DNA of 64,000 bases, taken from positions 36,953 through 100,952 of the forward strand of contig NZ_LMFZ01000007.1 of the NCBI RefSeq assembly GCF_001427305.1, written 5' to 3'. This stretch comes from Duganella sp. Root1480D1. GTDB taxonomy: Bacteria > Pseudomonadota > Gammaproteobacteria > Burkholderiales > Burkholderiaceae_D. Shown here one piece after another: positions 16,657-25,357 of the stretch; the stretch's first letter is position 1, and each line of letters opens with the position of its first letter. The position numbers were made by a program, and so were the translations under genes. A model generated the notes under the pieces. That model was given only the letters and a program-made list of their open reading frames with translations. It was not told the origin of the DNA and did not search any database.

Positions 16657-17720
16657 AAACAAAAACCCCGGTGCAACCGCACTACTTCGTTCCAGAACCA
16701 CTGGACAACACGCGCCTGGCCCATTTGTGCGGCCCGCTCGATGAAAACCTGCGCCAGATTTCGGCAGCGCTGGACGTGACTATTTTCCGCCGCGGCGAGA
16801 AGTTCATCGTCAGCGGCACCAATGCCGAACGCGCCGTCGCCATCCTGGAACACTTCTATGATGTCGCCGACAAGGTGGTGCCGGTGGAAGAAGTGCAGCT
16901 GGCATTGGTGGAGCAGCGCGCCAGCGAGGCGCAGGACGATTTCGCCCCTGCCGGCGAAGAGCCGCCCTTCCACGAGCCGGACATCACCAGCCCGGTGCTG
17001 AAAACGCGCCGCAACGACCTGCGCGGCCGCACCCCGCACCAGATCCGCTACCTGCGCAATATCCTCGATCACGACATCAGCTTCGGCATTGGCCCGGCCG
17101 GTACCGGCAAGACCTACCTGGCCGTGGCTTGCGCTGTCGATGCGCTGGAGCGCGACGCCGTCAAGCGCATCATCCTGACCCGCCCTGCGGTGGAGGCGGG
17201 CGAGCGCCTGGGCTTCCTGCCTGGCGACCTGGCGCAAAAGGTCGACCCTTACCTGCGCCCGCTGTACGACGCGCTGTACGACCTGCTGGGCTTCGACCGC
17301 ACGCAGAAGATGTTCGAGAAACAGGTGATCGAGATCGCACCGCTGGCCTATATGCGCGGCCGCACGCTGAACCACGCCTTCGTGATCCTGGATGAGGCGC
17401 AGAACACGACGGTCGAACAGATGAAGATGTTCCTGACGCGTATCGGATTTGGCAGCAAGGCCGTAGTGACGGGCGACGTAACCCAGATCGACCTGGCCAA
17501 GCACCAGAAGTCCGGCCTGATCGACGCCATGCATGTGCTGCGCAATGTGCGCGGCATCGCCTTCAGCCAGTTCTCCAGCGCCGACGTGGTGCGCCATCCG
17601 CTGGTGGCGCGCATTGTCGACGCCTACGAAAGCTCGCAGGAAGCCAGTGCCGAAATCGCCCCCCTGCTGCAGACCGTCAAACCCGCTGTGAAAGCCGTGC
17701 GCAATGTCCGAAAAAAATAA
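16653..17720 (+). CDS. ybeZ: PhoH-like ATPase (YbeZ)
   Basis: The 355-residue P-loop ATPase has Walker [12 protein letters not shown] (about residue 148) and Walker [11 protein letters not shown] (about 245), with an N-terminal KH-like segment. YbeZ works with YbeY in RNA and ribosome maturation. Translation begins at TTG 16653, overlapping the miaB TGA as TTGA; GGAGAAG sits about 10 nt upstream and no in-frame ATG is near, so the rare start is well supported. Its end overlaps ybeY by 17 nt. Confidence 0.95.
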   Translation: MKTKTPVQPHYFVPEPLDNTRLAHLCGPLDENLRQISAALDVTIFRRGEKFIVSGTNAERAVAILEHFYDVADKVVPVEEVQLALVEQRASEAQDDFAPAGEEPPFHEPDITSPVLKTRRNDLRGRTPHQIRYLRNILDHDISFGIGPAGTGKTYLAVACAVDALERDAVKRIILTRPAVEAGERLGFLPGDLAQKVDPYLRPLYDALYDLLGFDRTQKMFEKQVIEIAPLAYMRGRTLNHAFVILDEAQNTTVEQMKMFLTRIGFGSKAVVTGDVTQIDLAKHQKSGLIDAMHVLRNVRGIAFSQFSSADVVRHPLVARIVDAYESSQEASAEIAPLLQTVKPAVKAVRNVRKK

Positions 17721-18162
17721 GCTGACCCTGTCCGTCCAATATGCCGACCCGCGCCTGCAGCAGGAAATCACCCGCCCGATGATCCGCAAATGGGTCAAGG
17801 CCGCCCTGTTCGCTCCGGCGGAACTGACCATCCGTTTCGTCGATGCGGAAGAAGGCCAGGAACTGAATCGCGATTATCGCGGCAAGGACTACGCCACTAA
17901 TGTGCTGACCTTCGCCTACAACGAGGGCGAGGAAGTGGCGGAAGACGAACCGACCCGCGCCGACATCATCCTGTGCACCGACGTGCTGCAGCGCGAAGCG
18001 GCCGAGCAGAAGAAAACCGTGGAAGAACACACCGCCCACCTGATCGTGCACGGCGTGCTGCACGCCCAGGGCTACGACCACGAGGACGATGAGGAAGCGG
18101 CCGAGATGGAAGGCATCGAGACCGAGATTGTCACCGGTCTCGGCTATGCCGACCCGTACTGA
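17704..18162 (+). CDS. ybeY: Endoribonuclease YbeY
   Basis: The 152-residue metal-dependent RNase acts in 16S rRNA 3'-end maturation and ribosome quality control. The zinc ligands are the three histidines in [11 protein letters not shown] (about residues 115-125). The start lies inside the phoH-like gene. In many Gram-negative genomes corC and lnt follow directly; here they resume only at 20864. Confidence 0.97.
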   Translation: MSEKNKLTLSVQYADPRLQQEITRPMIRKWVKAALFAPAELTIRFVDAEEGQELNRDYRGKDYATNVLTFAYNEGEEVAEDEPTRADIILCTDVLQREAAEQKKTVEEHTAHLIVHGVLHAQGYDHEDDEEAAEMEGIETEIVTGLGYADPY

Positions 18163-18794
18163 ACCTTCAGCGACAGCATCGCCAGCCCGAACGCGCAAAA
18201 CACCAGTGCGCTCAGGCGCGACAACATACGCGCGCTGCGCGGTTGGCAGAGCCAAGTCCTGGCCCGTGCCGCCAGCCCCGCATACAAGGCATGAATCGCA
18301 ATCAGTACCAGGCAGTAGGTGGCGATGGCCAATGCCAGCGGCATCTGCTGCCGCGCCGAGACCGCTGCGCCGGCAAACTGCGGCAGGACCGACAGGAAGA
18401 ACAGCAGCGCTTTCGGATTGCTGGTCTGAAGCAATGCGCCGCGCAACAGGCGGCCGCGCCACCCGCCGCCACGCGGCAAGCGGCCTGCCGCGACAGTGAC
18501 GCCAGGAGGCGGCGGCATCCGGCGCCAGGTTTTGCAGGCCAGGTAAAACAGATAAGCCACGCCGCAATATTTCAGCACCAGGAACAGGTTCGGCGATGAG
18601 CGGATCAACAAGCCGATGCCGGCAGCCGACAGGCCGGCCATCACCGCAGCGCCGGCTGCCAGGCCAAGCACGCCATGCATAGCTGCACGCCAGCCGCAGG
18701 CAATCGCATTATCAAGCGTCATCAGCACGCCAGGCCCGGGGCTGGCGACCGTGACGGCCACCATGACGAAGAAAATCCAGTAAGTATTCTGCAT
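18144..18794 (-). CDS. LysE/RhtB-family amino acid exporter
   Basis: The 216-residue membrane protein has about six hydrophobic segments and the family signatures [13 protein letters not shown] near the N-terminus and [18 protein letters not shown] in the middle. The family exports amino acids such as lysine, threonine or homoserine lactones. The start at 18794 gives the usual family length; the longer frame upstream lies in the intergenic region. Its 3' end overlaps ybeY by 19 nt. The divergent LysR gene is the probable regulator, as in lysE-lysG pairs. Confidence 0.9.
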   Translation of the reverse strand: MQNTYWIFFVMVAVTVASPGPGVLMTLDNAIACGWRAAMHGVLGLAAGAAVMAGLSAAGIGLLIRSSPNLFLVLKYCGVAYLFYLACKTWRRMPPPPGVTVAAGRLPRGGGWRGRLLRGALLQTSNPKALLFFLSVLPQFAGAAVSARQQMPLALAIATYCLVLIAIHALYAGLAARARTWLCQPRSARMLSRLSALVFCAFGLAMLSLKVQYGSA

Positions 18795-18850
18795 GCGGGC
18801 AGTGTGCGCCAGCACCGGCCTGGCGATCAAACGAGATTTTGGTATGATGC

Positions 18851-18867
18851 GTTGAGTTTTCCTCAAC
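18851..18867. promoter_or_regulatory. LysR-type box candidate between lysE and lysR genes
   Basis: GTTGAG (18851-18856), 5 bp, CTCAAC (18862-18867) is a perfect interrupted palindrome containing the T-N11-A pattern typical of LysR-family sites. It lies 19 nt before the lysR start, in the divergent promoter region, next to a TATGAT -10-like box at 18843-18848. Confidence 0.45.
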
Positions 18868-18886
18868 ACTACCACGCCGGATTTCC

Positions 18887-19774
18887 ATGCCCGTCCGCCC
18901 GCCACTTCATGCGCTGCATATTTTTTGTGTCGTCGTTCGCGAAGGAGGATTTCGCCAGGCGGCACAAGCATTGCACTTGACGCCGGGCGCCATCAGCCGT
19001 CAGGTGCAAGCGCTGGAAGAACACCTCAAGCAAGTGCTGTTCGAGCGCGCCAGCAGCAATGCGGCGACGCTGACCGCCGCCGGCAAGCAACTGCACGAAA
19101 ACGCGGCCGGCAAGATGGCGCACCTCATCCAGGTCCTCGAACCCGGCGGCAGGCCGGCGCGCCGGCATTCCATTCTGGTCGATACCAGCGTGACGCTGGC
19201 CATGCACTGGCTGATTCCGCAATTGCCGGACTTCCGCCAGCGCTATCCGCACATCACGGTCGATGTGCGCACCGCCGATGGCGACATCAATCCTGCCGCG
19301 CCGGTCGACGTCTTCCTGCGGCGCGAAGAGGCCGAGTTGCGCGGCTTGCCGTCGCATTGCTTCATGCGGGAACGCAGCATCCTGGTGTCGAGCCAGGCCT
19401 TCGCTTCGGCCCTGAGGCCGCACCCAACGGCCAACATGCGCTGGCTGGCCAGGGCGGCGCGCATCGGCATGCGCTCGCGGCCCGATCTGTGGCCGGGCTG
19501 GTGCCAGGCACACGGCATGAAGGCTGGAGCACTGGCGCCGACCATTGAATTCGACAATACGGTGCTGGCGATCCAGGCTGCCATCCAGGGACTGGGCATG
19601 CTGGTGGTGCCGGAAGCTTTTGTCGCGGCAATACTCGCCAGCGGTGCGCTGCTGCGCATTGCTCCGGCCAGCGTGGAGACCGGCAGCTACTCGTATGCCG
19701 TCGGCCGCCGGCGCGCCTCGCCGCGCGTGGAAGCTTTCACGCAGTGGCTGGCGGAACGCGCAAACGCCAGCTAA
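18887..19774 (+). CDS. LysR-family regulator (GcvA-like)
   Basis: The 295-residue protein has the LysR DNA-binding domain (ALHIFCVVVREGGFRQAAQALHLTPGAISRQVQALEEHL) and an effector domain from about residue 92. The DNA-binding region resembles the GcvA/AmpR branch. Divergent placement suggests control of the LysE-type exporter. Its stop overlaps the convergent CorA-like gene by 4 nt. Confidence 0.9.
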   Translation: MPVRPPLHALHIFCVVVREGGFRQAAQALHLTPGAISRQVQALEEHLKQVLFERASSNAATLTAAGKQLHENAAGKMAHLIQVLEPGGRPARRHSILVDTSVTLAMHWLIPQLPDFRQRYPHITVDVRTADGDINPAAPVDVFLRREEAELRGLPSHCFMRERSILVSSQAFASALRPHPTANMRWLARAARIGMRSRPDLWPGWCQAHGMKAGALAPTIEFDNTVLAIQAAIQGLGMLVVPEAFVAAILASGALLRIAPASVETGSYSYAVGRRRASPRVEAFTQWLAERANAS

Positions 19775-20787
19775 TCGTTTCGCTGGCGGAACAGCCAGGC
19801 GCCCGCCACCACGGTAAACAGGACCACGATGCCTGCGATGATCCAGAAGCCGGCCTTGTCGTCGGCCAGCGGCACGCCGCCGACATTCATGCCCAAAAGA
19901 CCGGCGATGATGTTGATCGGCAGCGCCAGCACCGTCACGATGGTCAACACATAGAGGCTGCGGTTATTGGCTTCGTTGACCAGGGCCGCAATCTCCTCCT
20001 GCAGCAACTTGATACGCTCCTGCAGCGCTGCCATATCGTTCAGCACCACGGCAAACTCCTCGGTCGATTCGCGCAGTTCCTGGCGATCGGCTTCGTTGGC
20101 CCATGATGGAGGACGCTGCAGCAGGCGGAACAAGGCCGCCGGTTCCGGCGCCAGCAAGCGTTGCAAACGCACCAGCACCCGCCGCAGGGCGCCCAGGTCG
20201 GCGCGCTTGAATTTCAGCTTGCCCGACAGGAGATTGTCTTCGATCCGGTCCACCTTGCCGGTAGCGTCGCGCACGATGCGGGTCAGCACGTCGGCCTGGT
20301 CGCGCAGCAGGTGGGTCAGCAGCACCACGCTCGACACCAGGTTCTCGCCGCCGCGCACCGCCTGCCGCAGCCTCTCGACGGCCTGCAGCGGCTTGCGCCT
20401 GGCGCTGACCACCAGCCGCCGGTCGACGCTCAGGCAGACGCTGGAAATATCCGATGGTTCGAAACTGAAATCACGCAGCACATCGTTGACCACCGCCACC
20501 AGGGTATCGTCGGCCTGCTCGATGCGGGTCGAGCGCGCGCCCTCTTCGTGCAGGCTGTCGTAGTATTCATTGGCCAGCACGGCATGTTCGCGCATCCATT
20601 TCTCGCTGGCAGTGTTGGCAAGATTGAAATGCAGCCAGAGGAATTCACCGGGCGGATTGGCAGGGTCGCGCAGCCATTGTTCGGCCTCGGAGGCCTCGAT
20701 CGGCACCGGTTGCGGGCCGCGCCCGAACAGGTAACCACAAACGAGGCCGCATTGGTCGGATCCATAGGTGACTGCACTGATCTGCAT
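19771..20787 (-). CDS. zntB: CorA-family zinc/metal transporter (ZntB-like)
   Basis: The 338-residue protein has a large cytoplasmic N-terminal domain rich in helices and two C-terminal transmembrane helices (about residues 277-298 and 310-332). The pore signature is GMNVGG in place of the CorA GMN-MPE context, as in ZntB. ZntB members carry zinc or other divalent cations across the inner membrane as pentamers. It is divergent from corC with a 76-bp gap. Confidence 0.85.
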   Translation of the reverse strand: MQISAVTYGSDQCGLVCGYLFGRGPQPVPIEASEAEQWLRDPANPPGEFLWLHFNLANTASEKWMREHAVLANEYYDSLHEEGARSTRIEQADDTLVAVVNDVLRDFSFEPSDISSVCLSVDRRLVVSARRKPLQAVERLRQAVRGGENLVSSVVLLTHLLRDQADVLTRIVRDATGKVDRIEDNLLSGKLKFKRADLGALRRVLVRLQRLLAPEPAALFRLLQRPPSWANEADRQELRESTEEFAVVLNDMAALQERIKLLQEEIAALVNEANNRSLYVLTIVTVLALPINIIAGLLGMNVGGVPLADDKAGFWIIAGIVVLFTVVAGAWLFRQRND

Positions 20788-20863
20788 GAGTTTCCAATCT
20801 GATAATTTCGGCCGGTACTCGGCCGTTTAGTGTATGCTATAGCACTTCGGAACAACGGCTTTA

Positions 20864-21751
20864 ATGCCAATTATGCAAGAGCACTCTAGTAGCGTCAGGA
20901 ATGACGCTAAACCACACCGGTCGCTGTTCGAGCGACTCACCGCCCTGATTTCCCCTGAGCCCGAGAGCCGCTCGGAGCTGCTTGAAGTCCTGCACGACGC
21001 CCATGAACGCAACCTGATCGACGCCGATGCCTTGTCGATGATCGAAGGCGTGTTCCAGGTGTCGGACCTGTCCGCGCGCGACATCATGATCCCGCGCTCG
21101 CAGATGGACGTCATCGACATCACCAAACCGATCGAGGAATGGATCCCGCTGGTGCTGGAAACGGCCCACTCGCGCTTCCCTGCCATCGAAGGTGAACGCG
21201 ACAAGGTGGTCGGCATCCTGCTGGCCAAGGACTTGCTGCGCTACTACGCGGAAGAATCGTTCGATGTGCGCGACATGCTGCGCCCGGCGATTTTCATCCC
21301 GGAGTCGAAACGCCTGAACGTGCTGCTGCGCGATTTCCGTGCCAACCATAACCACATGGCCATCGTGGTCGATGAGTACTCCGGCGTGGCCGGCCTGATC
21401 ACCATCGAGGACGTGCTGGAGCAGATCGTCGGCGATATCGAGGACGAATATGACTTCGACGAAGAGGAAGACAATATCCTCTCCATCAAGGAAGGCAAGA
21501 TCGGCCCGCGCTGGCGCGTCAAGGCGCTGACCGAGCTGGAACAGTTCAACGACGAACTGGATACCGGCCTGGCCGACGAGGATGTCGACACCATCGGCGG
21601 CCTGGTGGCCAAGCACCTGGGCCGCATGCCGCACAAGGGCGATACCTTCGACATCGCCAACCTGCGCTTTGAAGTGCTGCGCGCCGACGCGCGCCAGGTC
21701 CATGTGCTGACGGTTGAAAAACTGCCGGCTTCCGTGGACGAGCAGGACTGA
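20864..21751 (+). CDS. corC: CorC/HlyC-family CBS-domain protein (YbeX)
   Basis: The 295-residue protein has two CBS domains (from RDIMIPRSQMDVI and from IFIPESKRLNVLLRDF) followed by a CorC_HlyC C-terminal domain (VDTIGGLVAKHLGRMPHKGD). No transmembrane segment is visible, as in YbeX/CorC. The family is linked to magnesium/cobalt handling and, for YbeX, ribosome metabolism. ATG 20864 or 20873 could be the start. It is followed by lnt with a TGATG overlap. Confidence 0.93.
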   Translation: MPIMQEHSSSVRNDAKPHRSLFERLTALISPEPESRSELLEVLHDAHERNLIDADALSMIEGVFQVSDLSARDIMIPRSQMDVIDITKPIEEWIPLVLETAHSRFPAIEGERDKVVGILLAKDLLRYYAEESFDVRDMLRPAIFIPESKRLNVLLRDFRANHNHMAIVVDEYSGVAGLITIEDVLEQIVGDIEDEYDFDEEEDNILSIKEGKIGPRWRVKALTELEQFNDELDTGLADEDVDTIGGLVAKHLGRMPHKGDTFDIANLRFEVLRADARQVHVLTVEKLPASVDEQD

Positions 21752-23289
21752 TGCGCTGGCGCAAGACCAAGGCAGGCGAGCCGCCTGCCCCGCCCCGTTC
21801 TACCCGTAGCCGCATGCTGATCGCCGCCATCTGCGGCGCGATTGGCGTGTTTGCGTTCGCGCCGTTCGGCTGGTGGCCGCTGCAGATCCTGTCGCTGGCG
21901 GTGCTGGTGTACCAGGCCTTGCGTGCCGATGGCGTGCGCGCCGCCGCGCTGGTGGGCTGGGCTTTCGGCTTTGGCTGGTGCCTGGCCGGTTTCCACTGGC
22001 TGTACATTGCGATCCACAATTTCGGCGGCATGCCGGCGCCGCTGGCCGCCATCTCGATCGCCCTGCTGGCCGCGGCGATGGCGCTGTATGCTTCGGGCGC
22101 CATGGCCGCTACGGCCTGGTTGCGCAAGCGCTGGCCGCTGCCGCTGCCTGCCGCCACGCTGCTGGTGCTGCCGGCCTTCTGGGCCTTGTTCGAATTCCTG
22201 CGCGGCTGGCTGTTCACCGGCTTCCCGTGGGTGACTGCGGGCTATGCGCACAACACCTCGCCGCTGGCCGGCTATGCGCCGGTGCTGGGTGTGTACGGCA
22301 TCAGCTGGCTGGCGGCCATGACTGCCGGCGCGCTGCCGCTGCTGATGCATCCGTTCCGCTACAAGGCGATCGCGCTGGTGGCTGCCATCTGGATTGGCGG
22401 CTTTGCGCTAGGACGCATTGATTGGACCGTGCCTTCCGGCCAGCCGCTGTCGGTGCGGCTGGTGCAAGGCAATGTCCCGCTCGAGAACAAGTTCGATGTC
22501 AAACATCTCGGCGATATCTTGCGCATGTACCAGCAAGTGGTAACCTCCGCCCCGGCGGACCTGATTGCCATTCCCGAAACGGGTGTACCGCTGTTCGCTT
22601 CGCAATTGCCGCCCGGCTATCTCGATTCCTACGGCCAGTTCGCGCGCCGGACTGGAAGCCACCTTGTGCTGGGCATGCCGATGACCAACGGCGTGGAATA
22701 TTCAAACAGCGTACTTGGGCTGGCACCGACGCTGGCTGCCAGCACCTATCGCTACGACAAGCACCACCTGGTCCCGTTTGGCGAATTCATTCCGACCGGC
22801 TTCCGCTGGTTTACCAACCTGATGCAGATTCCGCTTGGCGACCAGACGCGCGGCGCGGTGATCCAGGCGCCGTTCCCAGTGAAAGACCAGAAGGTGCTGC
22901 CGAATATCTGCTACGAAAATGTGTTCGGCGAAGAGATCGCGGAACAGATTTCGCTGACCGGCGCCACCGTCATGCTGAACGTGTCCGAACTGGCCTGGTA
23001 CGGCGAGTCGATCGCCATCCCGCAGCATTTGCAAATGTCGCAAATGCGTTCGCTCGAGACGGGCCGCCCGATGCTGAGCGCCACCAACAGCGGCGCCACG
23101 GTTGTGATCTCCCCGCGCGGCGAGCTTGTGCATGCGCTGCCTTACCGTCAACCGGGTGTGCTGAGCGCAACGGTGCAAGGCATGTCGGGCGACACGCCGT
23201 ACATCAAGCTGCAGAACAAGCTGTTCCTCGCTCTGGCCGCCCTGTCCATCGCCGCCGCTTGGCTGTGGTCGCGCGGCCGCAGGGGCTAA
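21751..23289 (+). CDS. lnt: Apolipoprotein N-acyltransferase
   Basis: The 512-residue inner-membrane enzyme transfers an acyl chain to the N-terminal cysteine of lipoproteins. The N-terminal half has several transmembrane helices; the nitrilase-like domain carries the Glu in IPETGVP (about residue 276), Lys in YDKHHLVPFGE (about 336) and Cys in NICYEN (about 387), matching the known triad order and positions. Its ATG overlaps the corC stop. Confidence 0.97.
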   Translation: MRWRKTKAGEPPAPPRSTRSRMLIAAICGAIGVFAFAPFGWWPLQILSLAVLVYQALRADGVRAAALVGWAFGFGWCLAGFHWLYIAIHNFGGMPAPLAAISIALLAAAMALYASGAMAATAWLRKRWPLPLPAATLLVLPAFWALFEFLRGWLFTGFPWVTAGYAHNTSPLAGYAPVLGVYGISWLAAMTAGALPLLMHPFRYKAIALVAAIWIGGFALGRIDWTVPSGQPLSVRLVQGNVPLENKFDVKHLGDILRMYQQVVTSAPADLIAIPETGVPLFASQLPPGYLDSYGQFARRTGSHLVLGMPMTNGVEYSNSVLGLAPTLAASTYRYDKHHLVPFGEFIPTGFRWFTNLMQIPLGDQTRGAVIQAPFPVKDQKVLPNICYENVFGEEIAEQISLTGATVMLNVSELAWYGESIAIPQHLQMSQMRSLETGRPMLSATNSGATVVISPRGELVHALPYRQPGVLSATVQGMSGDTPYIKLQNKLFLALAALSIAAAWLWSRGRRG

Positions 23290-24275
23290 AACACCTCGTC
23301 AATGGTCCTGGCGGTCAACACCGCCTGGCACCAACGCTGCAACTCATCCGGCGAAGCGCTCATCACTTTTTGACGCGCGCTCGCGTCGAGTTGCCCAAAA
23401 CGCAGCTCGAGTTGAGCGCAGATCATGCTTCGCATCGACTCCAGTCGACCACGCGCTTCACCACGCGCTTCACCTCGCGCTTCACCTCGCGCTTCGCCAA
23501 TAGCCTCGCCCTTTGCTTCGCCACGCTCCACCCCACGCTGTTCGGCTCGCTCTTGCCATAGATATTTCCAAGCCATTTCTCGCCTCCCATCGAAAATTTC
23601 CTGCTGTGCTTCCAACTCGGCCTGCAGAGGTAGCGGCAGTGCCATCATCCTGTCAATCAGGTCGGACACGTCTCTGAACTTCTTGCGCGCCCAACCGCAT
23701 GTACGCAGCCCCGTCAGGAGTTTTTCTTTGACAATCGCGCGCCTTAAAGGTTCCCTGCGGGTGCGCTGGGTGAACAGATGTGCCACCACCAGCCATGCAA
23801 AAACGTTCTCACTGAGCAGAAGCGCTACCAGACTGCCTTCAAAGTCCCGTAGCTTGATGGTCTCAAAGTCGAATGTCATGCGCGTGTCCCCAGCGGCGAG
23901 TTCAAATCGGCTCGGCCGCCAGGTGGGACTGCGGTCGCCGAGGATGGCGATGCTGCGCATCGGCAATTGAAAATGGTCGTATAAGCGGTATTGGCAAACA
24001 AACATGCGTTCCGCGAACCCGCGCTGGCGGGCAGCCTGGATTTCGATATGCCACAGGCAAGGCCGGCCATCAATGCCGGGCGCGCCGAGCAGCTTATCGA
24101 CCCTGAACAGACCCATCTGACCATCGCGGGAACACTTGGCGAGTTCCTGGTCCCTGCTTTCGGGCGCGGGACGACCTCCCCACTGTTCGAGCAGGAAAAA
24201 TTCTGTGAAATCAGGCCAGTAGAGCTCAATCGCCTGCTTCCAGACGGAGTCGTAATCGGCATTTGGCGTGTCCAT
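23286..24275 (-). CDS. Rpn/PD-(D/E)XK-type putative nuclease with DUF4351-like tail
   Basis: The 329-residue protein has a PD-(D/E)XK-like core: FRVDKLLG followed by LWHIEIQAARQRGFAERMFVCQYRLYD, where E-x-Q and the following R-Y pattern match recombination-promoting nuclease and related transposase-derived families. A hydrophilic region of GEAR tetrapeptides lies at about residues 250-275. The C-terminal 50 residues (ICAQLELRFGQ, SASPDELQRW) resemble DUF4351. It sits on the opposite strand between lnt and glyQ, which are usually close, so it is likely an insertion. The Shine-Dalgarno is weak. Confidence 0.65.
   Translation of the reverse strand: MDTPNADYDSVWKQAIELYWPDFTEFFLLEQWGGRPAPESRDQELAKCSRDGQMGLFRVDKLLGAPGIDGRPCLWHIEIQAARQRGFAERMFVCQYRLYDHFQLPMRSIAILGDRSPTWRPSRFELAAGDTRMTFDFETIKLRDFEGSLVALLLSENVFAWLVVAHLFTQRTRREPLRRAIVKEKLLTGLRTCGWARKKFRDVSDLIDRMMALPLPLQAELEAQQEIFDGRREMAWKYLWQERAEQRGVERGEAKGEAIGEARGEARGEARGEARGRLESMRSMICAQLELRFGQLDASARQKVMSASPDELQRWCQAVLTARTIDEVF
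23449..23530 (-). repeat. 12-bp tandem repeats coding GEAR
   Basis: About six units of a 12-bp motif (core GCGCTTCACCTC on the plus strand), with the last units diverged, encode Gly-Glu-Ala-Arg/Lys repeats. The phase is a multiple of 3, so copy-number change would keep the frame. This is a coding repeat without spacers, not a CRISPR. Confidence 0.85.
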
Positions 24276-24368
24276 GCCGATTTGACGGCCCGGCGGGACG
24301 GCAGTTCTCGCCGCGCACTGAGGCTTTGATATGGATCAAACGCCCCGCGGATCGGGCAAAACTCTACA

Positions 24369-24411
24369 GGTTCGCCACAAAAACCGCTAAAATGAGCCGT
24401 TTTAGCGAACC
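24369..24411 (+). promoter_or_regulatory. Overlapping hairpins in the glyQS leader
   Basis: CGCTAAAA (24385-24392) and TTTTAGCG (24400-24407) form an 8-bp stem with a 7-nt loop. GGTTCGC (24369-24375) and GCGAACC (24405-24411) form a second pairing that uses the same GCG bases, so the two full stems exclude each other. TAAAAT (24388-24393) in the first arm resembles a -10 box. No T-run follows. A promoter operator or leader RNA control of glyQS is possible. Confidence 0.4.
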
Positions 24412-24447
24412 GATAACGCTCGCGCCCAGGCGCCACCAACGACCACG

Positions 24448-25344
24448 ATGCTGACATTTCAACAAATTATCCTGACCCTGCAAACCTATTGGGACAAGCA
24501 GGGCTGCGCATTGCTCCAGCCATACGACATGGAAGTCGGCGCGGGCACCTTCCACACCGGCACTTTCCTGCGCGCCATCGGCCCTGAGCCTTGGCGTGCC
24601 GCCTATGTCCAGCCATCGCGCCGGCCGAAAGATGGCCGCTACGGCGAAAATCCGAACCGCCTGCAGCACTACTACCAGTACCAGGTAGTCTTGAAGCCGG
24701 CGCCGGAAAACATCCTGGACCTGTACCTCGGTTCGCTGCAAGCGCTGGGCCTGGACCTGAAGCAGAACGACGTGCGCTTCGTGGAAGACGACTGGGAAAG
24801 CCCGACCCTGGGCGCCTGGGGCCTGGGCTGGGAAGTCTGGCTGAACGGCATGGAAGTGACCCAGTTCACCTACTTCCAGCAAGTTGGCGGCCTCGATTGC
24901 AAGCCTGTGCTGGGCGAGATCACTTACGGCGTCGAGCGCCTGGCCATGTACCTGCAGGGCGTGGAAAACGTCTACGACCTGGTCTGGACCGAATGGGAAG
25001 AGAACGGCGTGACGAAGCAGCTGAAGTACGGCGACGTCTTCCACCAGAACGAAGTGGAGCAATCCACCTACAACTTCGAGCACGCCAACACCGACCTGCT
25101 GTTCTCTCAGTTCGCCAACCACGAATCCGAAGCCAAGCGCCTGATCGAGCTGCAACTGGTGCTGCCTGCCTACGAGCAAATCATGAAAGCATCGCACAGC
25201 TTCAATATGCTGGATGCCCGCGGCGCCATCTCCGTGACTGAGCGCGCCGCCTACATCGGCCGCGTGCGCACCCTGTCGCGCATGGTCGCCCAGGCCTATT
25301 ACGAGTCCCGCGAACGCCTCGGCTTCCCGATGGTCGCCAAATAA
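24448..25344 (+). CDS. glyQ: Glycyl-tRNA synthetase alpha subunit
   Basis: The 298-residue subunit holds the class II catalytic core of the alpha2beta2 bacterial GlyRS and forms glycyl-adenylate. The family blocks [27 protein letters not shown] and [15 protein letters not shown] are intact and the length is normal. glyS follows after 13 nt. Confidence 0.98.
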   Translation: MLTFQQIILTLQTYWDKQGCALLQPYDMEVGAGTFHTGTFLRAIGPEPWRAAYVQPSRRPKDGRYGENPNRLQHYYQYQVVLKPAPENILDLYLGSLQALGLDLKQNDVRFVEDDWESPTLGAWGLGWEVWLNGMEVTQFTYFQQVGGLDCKPVLGEITYGVERLAMYLQGVENVYDLVWTEWEENGVTKQLKYGDVFHQNEVEQSTYNFEHANTDLLFSQFANHESEAKRLIELQLVLPAYEQIMKASHSFNMLDARGAISVTERAAYIGRVRTLSRMVAQAYYESRERLGFPMVAK

Positions 25345-25357
25345 AAGAATACCGAAC

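Noticed and set aside
23449..23530. Short regular repeats resembling a CRISPR array
   Set aside because: Units are 12 bp, directly adjacent without spacers, and encode GEAR repeats within a gene.
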